DNA of 29,622 bases, from the NCBI GenBank assembly GCA_027604705.1, contig JADHYV010000132.1:1-29622 (forward strand). Reading direction: 5' to 3'. Of the stretch, positions 9,351-19,554 are shown one piece after another (the stretch's first letter is position 1; each line of letters starts with the position of its first letter). Source of the stretch: Allomyces arbusculus (taxonomy: Eukaryota > Blastocladiomycota > Blastocladiomycetes > Blastocladiales > Blastocladiaceae). Position numbers and translations under genes: made by a program. The notes beneath the pieces were generated by a model. It was not told the DNA's origin. It searched no databases and worked only from the letters and a program-made list of their open reading frames with translations.

Positions 9351-10041
9351 ATGGCCGCGCAAACTCTGCGGCGGATGACGCCACCAACGTCTGCACGACC
9401 GACCCCGCCCACCCCCCCCCCCCTCTAACGACTGCCACGGCCCTATCGAAGCGCGCCCCGCCCAATCCCGTTCGCTGGAACCGTGGACGCGCTGAATTTG
9501 ATCGTTTGATCCCCTCCATCCGGTCGTTTGCGCCGCAGGCGCCCGCGCCAACCCCGGCCGTGGGTCTTGAGCGCACCCGGCAATGCCGCTTCGGTCGCAA
9601 CAGCTCGACCCATGCGTTGGCCTCGATGGCCGAGGCCGCCGTCCGTATTTGCGCACGCACGGCCGGTACCGAAACCATCCGGATGTCGACCGCGCACTCC
9701 GATGTCGATCACGCGCAAATCGGCGCCCACGACGTTGTCTACCTCGCAATGCGAGCTTTCGATCCTAACGTGCGCGTCGCGACTAGGTGTAGACGGGCAC
9801 GCTCACCATGGTGCCGGTGGCCATAGGTCGCGAGCGCACCAGTGCAGTGCCGAACCCGATCGTCGTCCCTCGGCTCGATCTGCAGGCCTTTCTCGCTCTC
9901 ACATCCATTTTGCATCTGCGCGTCATCACGGCAGTTGGCAAGTTCGCCGTCTCGCTGTTGGGCGAGGGATTGATTATTACCTACCGCACTTTGTCGCGCT
10001 GCACTGCTGGCGGCCCCATATCCATCCGACACTTGTTGTAA
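9351..10041 (+). pseudogene. Candidate plus-strand gene interrupted at a C homopolymer
   Basis: ATG 9351 has an ideal context (GCCATGG) and reads MAAQTLRRMTPPTSARPTPP before a run of 12 C (9412-9423), after which this frame stops. A shift at the homopolymer continues openly for about 130 codons: LTTATALSKRAPPNPVRWNR, then 'AEFDRLIPSIRSFAPQ', 'NSSTHALASMAEAAVRICAR' and 'GAHDVVYLAMRAFDPN'. A third frame from about 9795 gives VPVAIGRERTSAVPNPIVVP and 'FLALTSILHLRVITAVGKF', ending at 10041. Another coherent scrap, SLWIVGEDEFLLSDTEQH, lies near 10095-10150. I recognise no family. Either the gene is decayed like its neighbours, or there is a homopolymer sequence error plus an intron near 9775-9800 that I have not placed. 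Confidence 0.4.
9412..9423 (+). repeat. C12 homopolymer at a reading-frame break
   Basis: Twelve consecutive C. The frame before and the frame after this run each read as protein but differ by one base, which fits slippage or a sequencing error. Confidence 0.9.
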
Positions 10042-10160
10042 TCGCACATCGATAAATGACGTTCTTTGAACCGCAGGACTTGAAGCGCGAAGGGCTCGCT
10101 TTGGATCGTGGGCGAGGACGAGTTTCTCCTGTCAGACACGGAGCAACACTGATACTTGAG

Positions 10161-10630
10161 CGATAATCCCCACTTCGCTATCCCCAGCATCGGCCCGACA
10201 GCTGTTCAGCTCGGAATAGAACGCGCGCGCTCATGGCGCCATCACATCTGTTTCCAACTTTCCTTCCAGCGTCAAAGTCTCAAAACAGGCGAAGGCCACC
10301 ACCGCTTAGCCGACGCTCGCTGGCACTGCACGAGGAGCGTGAATTTCGAAGCTCAAATCATTTTCGCATCTCTCTGTTCATCTTCTTGCGAGAAGTTGTC
10401 GGTTTTTGGGTCGTTTTGACGGCCAACTTGTCGCGGTGCAGCACACACAAGTGAATGATTGGGCTGGGGTTTGAGCCCCGGGCTGAACCCCCTCACGCTT
10501 CCATCAACACCATTCATTGATGCCTGTCATTCGAACCTCGGCCAGTCTCCTCGCTGTCTGCCCCTCCCTCCTTTCGTTACATCAAGTCTCTGCCAACACT
10601 CACCTCTGTGCGCGCCGCCCGCTCCACACC
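10161..10630. other. Interval without a recognisable gene
   Basis: Nothing defensible is coded here. Near 10470 lies 'GGGGTTTGAGCCCC' followed by 'GGGCTGAACCCC', a short set of inverted GGGG/CCCC blocks. The rest is the 3' flank of the coiled-coil gene on the minus strand. Confidence 0.5.
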
Positions 10631-13089
10631 TCACGGCATCAAGTATGGGTCGTCCACCTCATGCCGCACCGGACGCGACGGCAGCGGTGGGATCGGCGCC
10701 GCGTCGCTACGCTCCGAACACGGCGCAGCGTCATACTGCGTCTTGGCCAAGATGGTCGAGTCAGACCGGTACGAGGGCGCCACTGTGGCCGCGGCCGTCG
10801 GCGACCGCTCCATGCCCATCCGCATCAAAGACGCACGCCACGTTGCTTCCGGGTCGTTTCCGCTCATCCCGTTGCCATGGTTACATTCGTTGTTTGGCCG
10901 TGGCTCCATCGTGCGCGCCGACGTGGCACCACCCGTGTGGCTCACGCCAGTGCTCCCAAAATCACCACCACTGGTACCGCCACGCCGGACGTGATGCTCG
11001 AGATCCATGACACGCGCGCGCAACGAGACCACCTCGGCATCCGCCGCAGCCCGACGCGTATTCTCGGCGCGCAGCCGGTCGTGCAGCCAAGTGACGTGCT
11101 CGCGCAAGTGCGTCGACTGCGCTTGTTCCTCTTCCAACCGCGCCTTGAGCGTATGCACGACCTCGGTCAAGTGACGCTCGCGGTCCTGCAGCAAACGCGT
11201 TGCGGTCGCGTCGGTTCGGTTCGCTGCGGCGGCGCGCGAGTCGGGTCTCGGCGGCGACGCCGGCACGGGAGGACGGGCGGCCGATGGTGGCGGTGGTGGA
11301 GTGCGAACGCGGTAGTATTCGGAAGTGGATGGTGGTGGCCGTGGCGGACCGACAAACCCGGACTGGAACGCGGTCGCGTCAATGTCTGGGGACCGGCGGT
11401 ACATGGTCGCGTCGTCGCTCGACAGTCCTCTGTAAAGACTCGTGTCTTTGGTGCCCATGGACCGGTCGAGCGATAGCGACAGCGAGCTCGAGTCGAGCCA
11501 GGCCGCGCGCGGCACCGAGGACGACAACGACGTGCCACTCGTCGCGTACGTGGCCCGGAAAGAGTTCGTCTTGGCGTCCAAGTAGGTGGACGACGCGTCG
11601 GCCGACTTGGAAGAGACCCACGGGTCCGCACTCTTGGGCCGTTCAATCGCGCGCCACTCGTCGCCGTTGCCGTCGACCTCGCGCCGCCGTGGCAGTGACG
11701 GTGGGGACCACCGACCAGAAGGACGCTCGGTCGCGGCCGTCGACGGCGCCGCGGCGGTACACTGCGCGAGAAACGCGCGCCGCTCGTCGTCATTGGCAAA
11801 CGGCGACATGTAACTGCGCTCGTCCGTGTCCTGTGAGGCGAGCACGTGGCTCGCGTGCCTCGACGTGGCCGGGATCGCAGCAACGCTGTCGTCGGACGTG
11901 GCCATCCAGCTCAGGTTCTGCTGCGGCCGCGGCATGGCCAGCTCGCGGTTGTACTCGTTGTACTCGTTGAAGATTCCGCCGTAATCATTGGCACGCACGG
12001 TCGGCGACGTGTCGGTCGGTGGGGCCGCCCACGACACGGACCGCTCGGATCTCGGCAGCGTGGAAGGTGAAACGGTCGACTGCACAGACGGCTGGGCCGG
12101 AACGACGGGGCCGTGGAGAGAGAGGGCGCGTGTCGCGTCAGTCAGGATGCGGAGGTTGGGCGGTTGTGCGGCGGGTAGCGCGGCGGAAGGTGGCGCTGGT
12201 AACTGCACGGCGGCGGGTGGCCTGGGTGTCGGTGGTAGCGACACTTGAACCGCGGCCACGGCCGTCGTTGGTGCCGGGGCAACTGGTTTCTGCTCGCAGT
12301 AGCGCACAAAGTCGGGCTCCTGCTGGTGGGCGACCGTGTCGGTACCCTGGCGTTGGCGGTGCGGTAATGTGGGCGAGATTGCGGTCGCGCGTCGTGCGGC
12401 CGTTGGTGATCCCTTCGTGGGTGAAGCCGCGGCACGACGCGTCATGGTTGGTGAGCCGCGACGGGACATGATGGGCGACGTGCCGGGACCGCCGTTCCAT
12501 GGCCTCGTCGGCGCGGCGGTCGCCGTGGTCGCTTGCGGCTGAGCGGATGCCGTACTTTGCTGAACGGGTGGTGGTGGTGGTGGTGGTGGTGGTGGTGGTG
12601 CCGCAATAGGTACAGCCGGAACGGGTGGGGATCTCGAGGTTGGTGGTGCTGGTGCTGGTGCTGTTGCCGGTTTCCGTGCTTGAGTCGGCGAGGATGGTGC
12701 GGCAATCATGGCGAGAATGGAGGCTTGCATGGCCTCGTCCTCGGGCGAGAGCACGACGGTCTTGGGCTTGAGGAGGTGCAGCGGCGAGTAGGATTTACGG
12801 CGCAGGTAGGGCGACGTGGCGCGCGGCTTGGAGCGAGCGACCGAGGCCTGCGTGGCCTTGATGACGCGGTTGACGCCCTCTTGCTGATCGCGGATCGTGC
12901 GGCGGCGCGTCGTGGGCTAGTGGGAGGGCCACGTGTGAGCAGATGCGGAGGTTTTGGGGAGTGGATCGTTCATTGCAAAGTTGGACACGGCACGCTCATG
13001 CCCGCGTAGGGATCGTCGGGCGGCGCGGGAATGCTATTCGCTGATGCAAAGGGATCATGGTGGGCGCCCTGCTGGTGCTGGTTGCTCAT
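10631..13089 (-). CDS. Proline-rich protein with C-terminal coiled coil
   Basis: complement(join(10631..12916, 12994..13089)), 793 residues. Exon 1 starts at ATG 13089 (MSNQHQQGAHHDPFASANSI). The 77-nt intron has donor AGC/GTGCCG and acceptor CCCACTAG; it is phase 0 and removes an in-frame TAG. A basic segment follows ('RRRTIRDQQEGVNRVIKA', 'YLRRKSYSPLHLLKPK'). The middle is Pro/Ala/Ser-rich with a polyproline run near residues 137-148 that could bind profilin, SH3 or WW partners. Residues about 604-674 form a clear coiled coil ('HLTEVVHTLKARLEEEQ', 'VVSLRARVMDLEHHV'). I do not recognise the family; a cytoskeletal or scaffold role is only a guess from the architecture. An internal segment (about 412-542) is duplicated in the decayed copy at 7349-7755. 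The gene is divergent from the one at 13759. Confidence 0.78.
12567..12600. repeat. GTG trinucleotide repeat, coding
   Basis: About eleven GTG units. Read on the minus strand it is the CCA/CAC run that encodes the polyproline block of the coiled-coil protein. Confidence 0.9.
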
Positions 13090-13758
13090 TTGCGCAGGAA
13101 CTGGACGTTTGGACGGCAAAAGGATCGGCGCAGCGCAGATCAGTCGGGAGCGGGTGGGTGAAAGTGGGGTGGTGTGGTCCCGCGGTCGGGCAACTGGTGC
13201 AGAGCGGCTGCAGACACGGTTGTCGAGCTCGCCGAGCGGAATGCGGGGAGTCGAGGGGGTTCCGCGCGGGCCGGTGGGCCAGAGATTGGGTGCGTTGATC
13301 GGGTGGGAAGCGACAAGGGGAGCGACGCCGCACGCGTGCTGTCCGGAAATGATTTGATTCGCACGTGGTTTCGATGCACTCGGCACGGCTGGGAGTGGCG
13401 CGGCGCGACGCGACCTTGCGCGAGGTGGAAGAAATCAAAGAGCAAAGGCCGACGCCGCGGAGGCCTGCACGGGGTGCCAGTGCCGCCCTTCACCGACCGC
13501 TTCTCCCACACGCCTCCAACACCGCCTGCACCACCATCCACGAACGGGAACCGCGCGCCGCTGCTGCCGACTGCCGCCGCCGTCTTGGGAAACCCACGCT
13601 CGCCGTCGACGAGCGATACCACGGCTACCACGGCTCACCGCCAGCCTGCAAGTAAACCGCGCCCGACTGCGCCAGCCGCCGACTGCCTGCTGCTCCGCTC
13701 TTCCACGGGCCCTTCGACCCTCAAGTACCTCGCCTCCCCCACCACCCGCCCAGCTACC
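13090..13758. promoter_or_regulatory. Divergent promoter region
   Basis: About 670 bp between the start codons of two divergent genes (13089, minus and 13759, plus). It should hold both promoters and 5' leaders. The plus-strand leader is C-rich (CCACC/CGCC) up to the ATG. I see no specific binding site or TATA box that I would defend. Confidence 0.4.
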
Positions 13759-14581
13759 ATGTCGCTTGCGCCGCGCACCATGTCCGAGCCCGCGCCCGTC
13801 CTCCGCGGCCGCTCGCCGGTCCCGCCCAGCGAACCCGTCGTGCACGTGCGCCGCCAGCCCAACGCGCCCGTCAACGGCAACGACTCGCTGCAGGTCCGTC
13901 TCGCTTGTCACTCCCCTGTTCGCCTCTTCCCGCGCCACGGAGCCGACGGTGTCCGTGCTGCATGCATTTCGCCCGTGCTCGTGTCGAAAACGCGCTCTTG
14001 TCGCCCTTGGCCACCCTTCGGTGTGTGCGCGCGCCACCCGCAACCCAATCACCCATACTGACCCCTGGCGTCTCGCCCACGACACGACGCGCTCCTAGAT
14101 CACGAGCATTTACGGCTTTGGCACGCCCGCGCCCGACTACCTCCTGCGCGACCACGCTTCCGAGGTCATTGGCACCCCCACGCGCAAGTTTGGCGCGCGC
14201 GCCTCGCAGCGGTCGTCGCGGTCGCCCAACCCGATTGAATGGGACGAGAACGCGCCCCGCACCGTGACCTCGTCGGTCACAGGCACGTCGCGCCGCCGTA
14301 CTGCGTCAGTGCCACGCTCGGTCGTCTTTGACGCGGCGGCACCGGCCGCCGAGGGCACGGCGTCGCCTCCCAAGAAGCGCGGAACTTATTCGCACGTGCC
14401 CGGCGGTCGCCCGTATTCGTTCATTCCAGACCCGACCGTGCAGGACCCGCTGACGGTTCGTGCCAAGAAGAGCGCCGACAGCGGCGAAGTGCGCTACATT
14501 GGCGGCGACGCGCGCCGGCTCAAGCGCACTCCGCAACACCGCGAGAGTCACGATGACTTGCTCAAGTGGAACGAGGAGTGA
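13759..14581 (+). CDS. Uncharacterised 205-residue basic protein
   Basis: join(13759..13893, 14099..14581). Exon 1 (45 codons) starts at MSLAPRTMSEPAPVLRGRSP and ends CTGCAG/GTCCGT. The 205-nt intron, the longest in the window, ends GCTCCTAG and is phase 0. Exon 2 begins ITSIYGFGTPAPDYLLRDHA. The protein is basic, rich in Ser, Arg and Pro, without membrane segments. It has repeated S/T-P and R-x-x-S motifs, for example 'RSSRSPNPIEWDENAP', 'SFIPDPTVQDPL' and 'RRLKRTPQHRESHDDLLKWN' near the end. It looks intrinsically disordered with short conserved-looking motifs. I recognise no family. A second in-frame Met seven residues downstream could also be used. Confidence 0.7.
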
Positions 14582-15005
14582 AGCTTGACGTGATAGTAGT
14601 CGACCGGTGCTCGTCGTCGCTCGTTCGCTTCCATTGCTTACTCCAAGCCTCCGACTCCACCTTTTTTGCTCTACCCTTCCCACTAACTTGATCAAGTTTT
14701 TCTTCTGCCGTTACGGTAACGTTTTGATTTTTCGATTTTGCTTGCCACACCCGCGTGAGGGCATCCCCGAGCCACCGACGTCTTTTCTCTTTTGTACATG
14801 ACTGGCTCGATCCGCGTTGCCCTTGGTTTGTTGTTCTTTTTTTTTGTAGAGACGGGAATGTAACCACGATAGTCCCATGCAAAGGAAATTGAATGCGCTC
14901 GTTCCGCGGAAACGCCGCGGGCGCCGCAGGCAGGAAAAGATGAGCCTCGAAAGACAACCAAGCTCTACCAGGACGATTCACACCCCAAATTCACTCACGA
15001 AAGCA
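14582..15005. other. Convergent 3' flanks
   Basis: This gap lies between two convergent stop codons. It is less GC-rich than the genes and T-rich on both strands (for example the T-run near 14838-14846), as expected for two 3' untranslated regions. No gene is visible. Confidence 0.5.
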
Positions 15006-16272
15006 TCAATGCACGCGCCGAAACCCGTACCCTGCCCCCGGCTCGCGAGGCTTGGATGTCCGTTGCTCGCGCCGTCGCTTGCGTTCGCGCTCCTCCTCCA
15101 TGATACGCTCGAGTGCCGACCGTTCGGCCGGTCGTGGCGGTAGGGGCGGTGGGGAAGCAGATGCGGTCGAGGAAGAAATAGTTGCAGCCGACGACGGCAT
15201 TGACAACATCATCGCGGCAAGACCGCGCTTCTTGGTCGTTGGTGTAGAAGAGGCCGTTGGTGCGGCCGGTTTTTTGAGTCCGAGGCTGAGCTTGATCGGC
15301 TGCGACGACTTGACGAACCCGGTCGACGGCGGGGACGAGGACGGTGGTGGTGGTAGTGGTGCCGGTGCGGAAGCGTCGGACGGGTGTGCCGGTTCCTGGC
15401 GGGTGCCTGGATCCGGCTTGGCATCGGCATCCAACCCGGCTTTACCCTCCTCCTCCATCCCCTCTTCACCTGCTGCATCTGGGCAGTCACCGCCCGTCGC
15501 CTCGCCCGCACCCTTCTGCCCACCCGCCGCGGCCCGTGCCTTCGCCTCGCGCTCCTCGGCCAACACCCGTGCGCGCTCCATCTGCGCCTCGAGCCACTCG
15601 CGCTCCTCCGTCTCGGCGTCCTTGTGGGCGCGGTCTTTCCGTTCCGCGTCGGCCATGCGCTTCAACGCCTCAGGCGACCGGTCAATGTAGGTCAAGTACC
15701 ACCCGCGCTCCGACTCTTCCACTTTACAGTCGCCGTTGCGCCCAAGGTACTTGCAAAATTGCGCGAGCGTAGACCAGCACGTCGCGTTCATGTGCATGTG
15801 GTGCCGGTCGGAAATATACTCTTGGTAGACGGCGTTGGCCAGGACTTTGCGTGTGCCGTACCTGTGATGGAGGTGGGTCACGGTGAGATGGGTGGACGTG
15901 GACGCCGCGAGCGAAACAAGCGGAGAGTCGAGACGCGTACCGCGTGCGCAATGTGTCGAGGAATGTGCGCTTGAACTCCATGGCGTTATCGGTCAGGACC
16001 TGCGACGCATTCTCGGAGAAAAGCAGCATCTGCCGCTGGTGCGACTCGGAGTTGATGTGGCACTTGAACCCATTTTCATCGCGGCATTGCTATGAGCGAC
16101 GACGACAATCGAGAGCGGGTCAATTCGAGCTCGGATTAATGTGCTTTGCGCTGGTGCGGGACGGGGGCCAAACCTTTTGGCACATTTGGCAGTACCAGCG
16201 CAGCTTTTGCAGGCCCTTGGCCTTGATGCGGATGCCAATGGCCTTGGCCGTCAAAAAGCCGTCCTTGCCCAT
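15006..16272 (-). CDS. KIN17: KIN17 DNA/RNA-binding protein
   Basis: complement(join(15006..15861, 15941..16089, 16174..16272)), 367 residues. It starts MGKDGFLTAKAIGIRIKAKG, the conserved KIN17 N-terminus. The C2H2 zinc finger is complete (C28, C31, H44, H50), with exon 1 ending at 'WYCQMCQK' and exon 2 giving 'CRDENGFKCHINSESHQRQ'. The KIN17 winged-helix domain follows ('YQEYISDRHHMHMNATCW', 'FCKYLGRNGDCKVEESERGW'), then a charged helix and a disordered linker with 'PIKLSLGLKK' and 'SALERIMEEERERKRRREQ'. All splice sites are GT-AG with matching phases (0 and 2). The protein stops where animal KIN17 continues into tandem SH3-like/KOW domains, so those RNA-binding modules are absent. KIN17 is a nuclear protein linked to DNA replication and repair and to pre-mRNA processing. 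The family assignment is certain. Confidence 0.95.
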
Positions 16273-16743
16273 GGTGTCGAGCGTGTGCTGAACTAGTTGC
16301 AGGGAGTTGCTGATTGACGGTCGCGGTGCAGCGACTGGAAGCGTGAGCAACTATGTCGAGGACCTTGAAGATGACGACTCAAAGACGGGTTTGACGGCGA
16401 CGCTTGCTAAGCCGCAAGCCTGCAACTCACGTTGAAGTGACTTGGCGGGACTTGACGTCTCACACCTTCCAGCTCTCGCTCAACGCCCCAACTCGGTCGG
16501 CAATCGCTTGCGATGCGACCGGCAAGTGGCAACGGTTGGCGCGCGGACACCGCGAGTGCCAAGAGCGAGCATGAGAAGTCGGCGCTTTGGTCCTCCAAAA
16601 TTTGCTCTTCACCAAACAGAGCGCAATGTTTTCTCGTTATCCATCCAAAACCCAATGGCAAGACAGTACCCGACCTCACGCCTTCTCAAACAGGCCAAAA
16701 AAAAAAAAAACGATTTGGTGCGTGCAGGTGTTTGGATCTTCAT
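16273..16743. other. KIN17 promoter side and ALE1 3' flank
   Basis: Between two minus-strand genes. A run of 14 A at 16697-16710 reads as T14 on the sense strand about 35-47 nt after the ALE1 stop, probably in its 3' untranslated region. The remainder should contain the KIN17 promoter. No gene is visible. Confidence 0.5.
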
Positions 16744-18552
16744 CTACATGGTCGTCGACGCGACCGCTGCTGGAAGCTCGACCGCACCCCCCTTAGTCGG
16801 GGACGCGGGCGGTGAGGGCCACTTGCTCGCGGCCGCCTCCGTCGGCTGTTCTGCCGACGCCTCGAGCGATGCACGGCGCGCGCGACGGCGGCGCGGCGAC
16901 CCGGATCCGGACCGTGACTGCGCGGGCGACGCGGGCAAGTTGTTCAGATCGAGGTTCAGTTGGGGGACCGTGGTCCCGTCGTTCAGAAACGACGCCGGTT
17001 CCGGAGCCTTCTTGTTTGCGGTCGCAGCAGCACGTGACAACTTTTTCGGGGCCGCGATCGAGGCCACGGCAATCGCCGTAAGCACGCAGATATGCCCGAG
17101 GAAGTAGTTGGCCTTCCAAATGGCGATCGAGTCGGCGAGCGACAGAACCATGAACGGCGCGACGACATAGTTGAGAATGCCCTGCGACATGACCCAGCCG
17201 GCAAACGTGTAGGCCGCGTAGAGCGGCGTCGACTCTGTCGCGAGCACGCGTGCACGGAACGCGCGGCGCAGACCACGCGCAGCTGTCGTGATGAGTGCGC
17301 CCGAGGCAAACGTCAGGTAGTACCCCGGGTAGAACCCATGCCAGAACGCCGACGTCGTGTAAGTGACCATAGTCGTCAAAAACGTCGGGCGCGTGCCGGG
17401 CGGCGTCAACCGCAGGTAAACGCACTCCTTGAGCCACGTCGACGTGCCCATGTTCCAATTATCGATGATACCCTTGAAACTCGACGCCGTCTCAAGCGCC
17501 CAAATGCGCACGTTCGTGACCTGGTTCCACTGCGCGTGGCCCTGCGCTGTTGTGCCGTTGTATCCGAGCCCAGCGACAATGCAGGCGCCTTCGGCGAGCT
17601 TCCAAATTGCATAGTACTGCGTGCGCGCCGCAAACCCAGAAATTTGCAGTCGTGCGAACCGCGTGGCCAGGACAGCGATCGTGACGGGACCGTCGAGGTA
17701 GGTGGGCGTCGACAGGCGCGAGAAGGCGAACCGGTCGGCGAGCAGCACGGTCAGGACCATGAACAGTGCCGAGGTGGCGACGCACTGCAGCATAGCGAGC
17801 CACGGGTGCGGTGGGCGAATGCGCACTTGCGCGCCGGGTGTCTCCTTCTTCTTGGCCAGAGCGGCCTGGTTGATGGGTGTGTCGAGGTAGGCGTCGCCCG
17901 TGATGAACCGCTGGAACGAGCGCAAATCAAACGCCGGACCGACAAACAGGCCGCCAAAGTAGAAGATGTAGGCCAAAAACTCGAGCGGGGTCGGGAGCGG
18001 GACGGCCATGGCGCGCTGCCGAGGCGTCAGTGGTGCTGTCGGGTTCTTGGCAAGAACCGAATGGTCGTATACCGACCAGGCGAGCGCCGTGAGCTTGAGC
18101 ACCATGACCATTTGCGGAGCCGTGTGATCAAACTTGTAGGATGCATAGTCGGCCCACTGCCTCGCGAGGTGCGAGTAGGACATATGCAGCATCGCCGCGG
18201 CCCACACGGTCCACACCCACGACTTGCCGAGGTTGAGCGTCGCGCCGATCGCCATGATACCGTACATGGCGATCGCGCCGGCGAGCAGGTGGATCCAGTC
18301 GTGCGGGTCCGGGAAGCAAAACGCCGTCAAGACCGTGGCGACGACGACAATGTAGATGTACTTGAGCGTCGTGGCCCATGCTGGTGCGGGAGAGAGCGAG
18401 CCATCGGGCTGGACGGTGCGCCTCGGGTGCAGGACCAGCAGCGGGATCGAGAGCGGGTAGGTTGCGAGCAGCGCGAGCAGGCACCGCACCTTGTCGTCAG
18501 GCAAGTGCGCGGCGGCCGAGACGGCGGCCACGAGCGAGTCGCCGAGCGGCAT
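16744..18552 (-). CDS. ALE1: Lysophospholipid acyltransferase (MBOAT family)
   Basis: Intronless, 602 residues from ATG 18552 (MPLGDSLVAAVSAAAHLPDD). It is a multi-pass membrane O-acyltransferase of the ALE1/SLC4/LPT1 group (animal MBOAT1/2/5), which transfers acyl-CoA to lysophospholipids in the Lands remodelling cycle, typically in the ER. Diagnostic motifs are 'WNQVTNVRIWALETASSFK' (from about residue 342) and 'IIDNWNMGTSTWLKECVYLR' with the catalytic Asn near 367. Then come 'SAFWHGFYPGYYLTF' with the catalytic His near 405, and 'YFGGLFVGPAFDLRSFQRF' earlier. About ten hydrophobic helices are visible between residues 20 and 505. The C-terminal 95 residues form a basic, Ser/Pro-rich cytosolic tail ('SGSGSPRRRRARRASLEA') with no KKXX-type retrieval signal at its end. 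It is transcribed away from the small multi-exon gene at 19555. Confidence 0.95.
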   Translation of the reverse strand: MPLGDSLVAAVSAAAHLPDDKVRCLLALLATYPLSIPLLVLHPRRTVQPDGSLSPAPAWATTLKYIYIVVVATVLTAFCFPDPHDWIHLLAGAIAMYGIMAIGATLNLGKSWVWTVWAAAMLHMSYSHLARQWADYASYKFDHTAPQMVMVLKLTALAWSVYDHSVLAKNPTAPLTPRQRAMAVPLPTPLEFLAYIFYFGGLFVGPAFDLRSFQRFITGDAYLDTPINQAALAKKKETPGAQVRIRPPHPWLAMLQCVATSALFMVLTVLLADRFAFSRLSTPTYLDGPVTIAVLATRFARLQISGFAARTQYYAIWKLAEGACIVAGLGYNGTTAQGHAQWNQVTNVRIWALETASSFKGIIDNWNMGTSTWLKECVYLRLTPPGTRPTFLTTMVTYTTSAFWHGFYPGYYLTFASGALITTAARGLRRAFRARVLATESTPLYAAYTFAGWVMSQGILNYVVAPFMVLSLADSIAIWKANYFLGHICVLTAIAVASIAAPKKLSRAAATANKKAPEPASFLNDGTTVPQLNLDLNNLPASPAQSRSGSGSPRRRRARRASLEASAEQPTEAAASKWPSPPASPTKGGAVELPAAVASTTM

Positions 18553-19554
18553 GGTCACTGTCTAGATCAGCGCGAAGTGCGTACAGGCGAGAGCCGGCCG
18601 GCGGTCAGGGATCAGATCAGCGTTGAATCCGGTAAATCCTGGCTGGCAAAGCCGATGGACGCCACCAAACCGCAGTTCTCTTGGCAAGATCGGGGCTCAC
18701 AACGACGCACGCACCAGTCTCCCGGAGAGTGGCGTGACAAGGACAGGGCGACGGCTTCAGGGTGCAGAGCTTGCAGAGTCGGCTCGACGAGCCGGAGTCT
18801 CGAGCAACGGGAGGAGCGCAGTGGTTGGAGAGAGAGGAGCGCCGGTGCCGTTTTGTTGCAGCCGTTGTTGTCCTTGCCGTCGTCGTCGTCGTTATTGTCG
18901 TCCGCGGCACGGGAGCCGAGTTGTCGAGCCAGGGCAGGAGAAGAGAATCCGTGATCGCCGCCGGGTCGACCCTTGCAAGTGCCAGCCGGTTGCTGTCGGA
19001 CGGAGCTTTTCCTAATTTCAATCGTTTTAAGGCAGGTTTCCCTTTCGTTTGCTGGGTGCCAGCCGGGCGAGTTGCGGCGCGGCTGGCTTTCGTCGACTTG
19101 CTTGTCGAGTTGTTGGTGGTTTGGGTCGGGAGAGGCCAAGGGCATGGTGGTGGTGGTTGACGGTGGGGGAACTGGTTGGGGTGTTTGGGGCTCACAGCGA
19201 GACGGGTCGGCCGGGCCTCGACGCGCCGATGTCTCCAACTGTGCGCTGACGTGGATCCGTGCCGCGGCGCTGTTGCCGCTGACGTCATTCCACCGGCCCC
19301 GCTGTGGCGCAGCACGCTTTTGGCCTTGCTTTCCTGGCGGCTCCCGTGCAACAATCTTGCGACGCGATCAGGCACGACCACGTCATTGCTCGAGCCGGTG
19401 GGTCTGCCAGCTCATCAACCAGCAAGCCAGATCGTCAACAAAAACAACGACGCGGTCGGCCTTCCCTCGACGCCGACCGTTTTGCGGCCATCGTCAACGA
19501 CACCAACAGCACAACGTTTCGTGGCACCGACCCGCTGCAATCGGCACCACCTCA
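18553..19554. promoter_or_regulatory. Divergent upstream region of ALE1 and the small gene
   Basis: One kilobase between ATG 18552 (minus) and ATG 19555 (plus). Frames here do not read as protein. It presumably carries the ALE1 promoter and leader. I find no INO-type element (CATGTGAAAT) or other site that I would defend. Confidence 0.35.

Noticed and set aside
10465-10500. T-arm-like GGGGTTTGAGCCCC, possible tRNA
   Set aside because: No matching acceptor, D or anticodon stems could be found in the preceding 60-70 bases.
11200-11970. 256-codon plus-strand frame inside the coiled-coil gene
   Set aside because: Antisense shadow of a gene supported by an intron, a coiled coil and a duplicated segment.
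17092-18954. 620-codon open frame on the plus strand, antisense to ALE1
   Set aside because: It is the mirror of a certain MBOAT gene with strong G/C third positions, which suppresses stops on the other strand. The product is Arg/Gly/Asp-rich and family-less.
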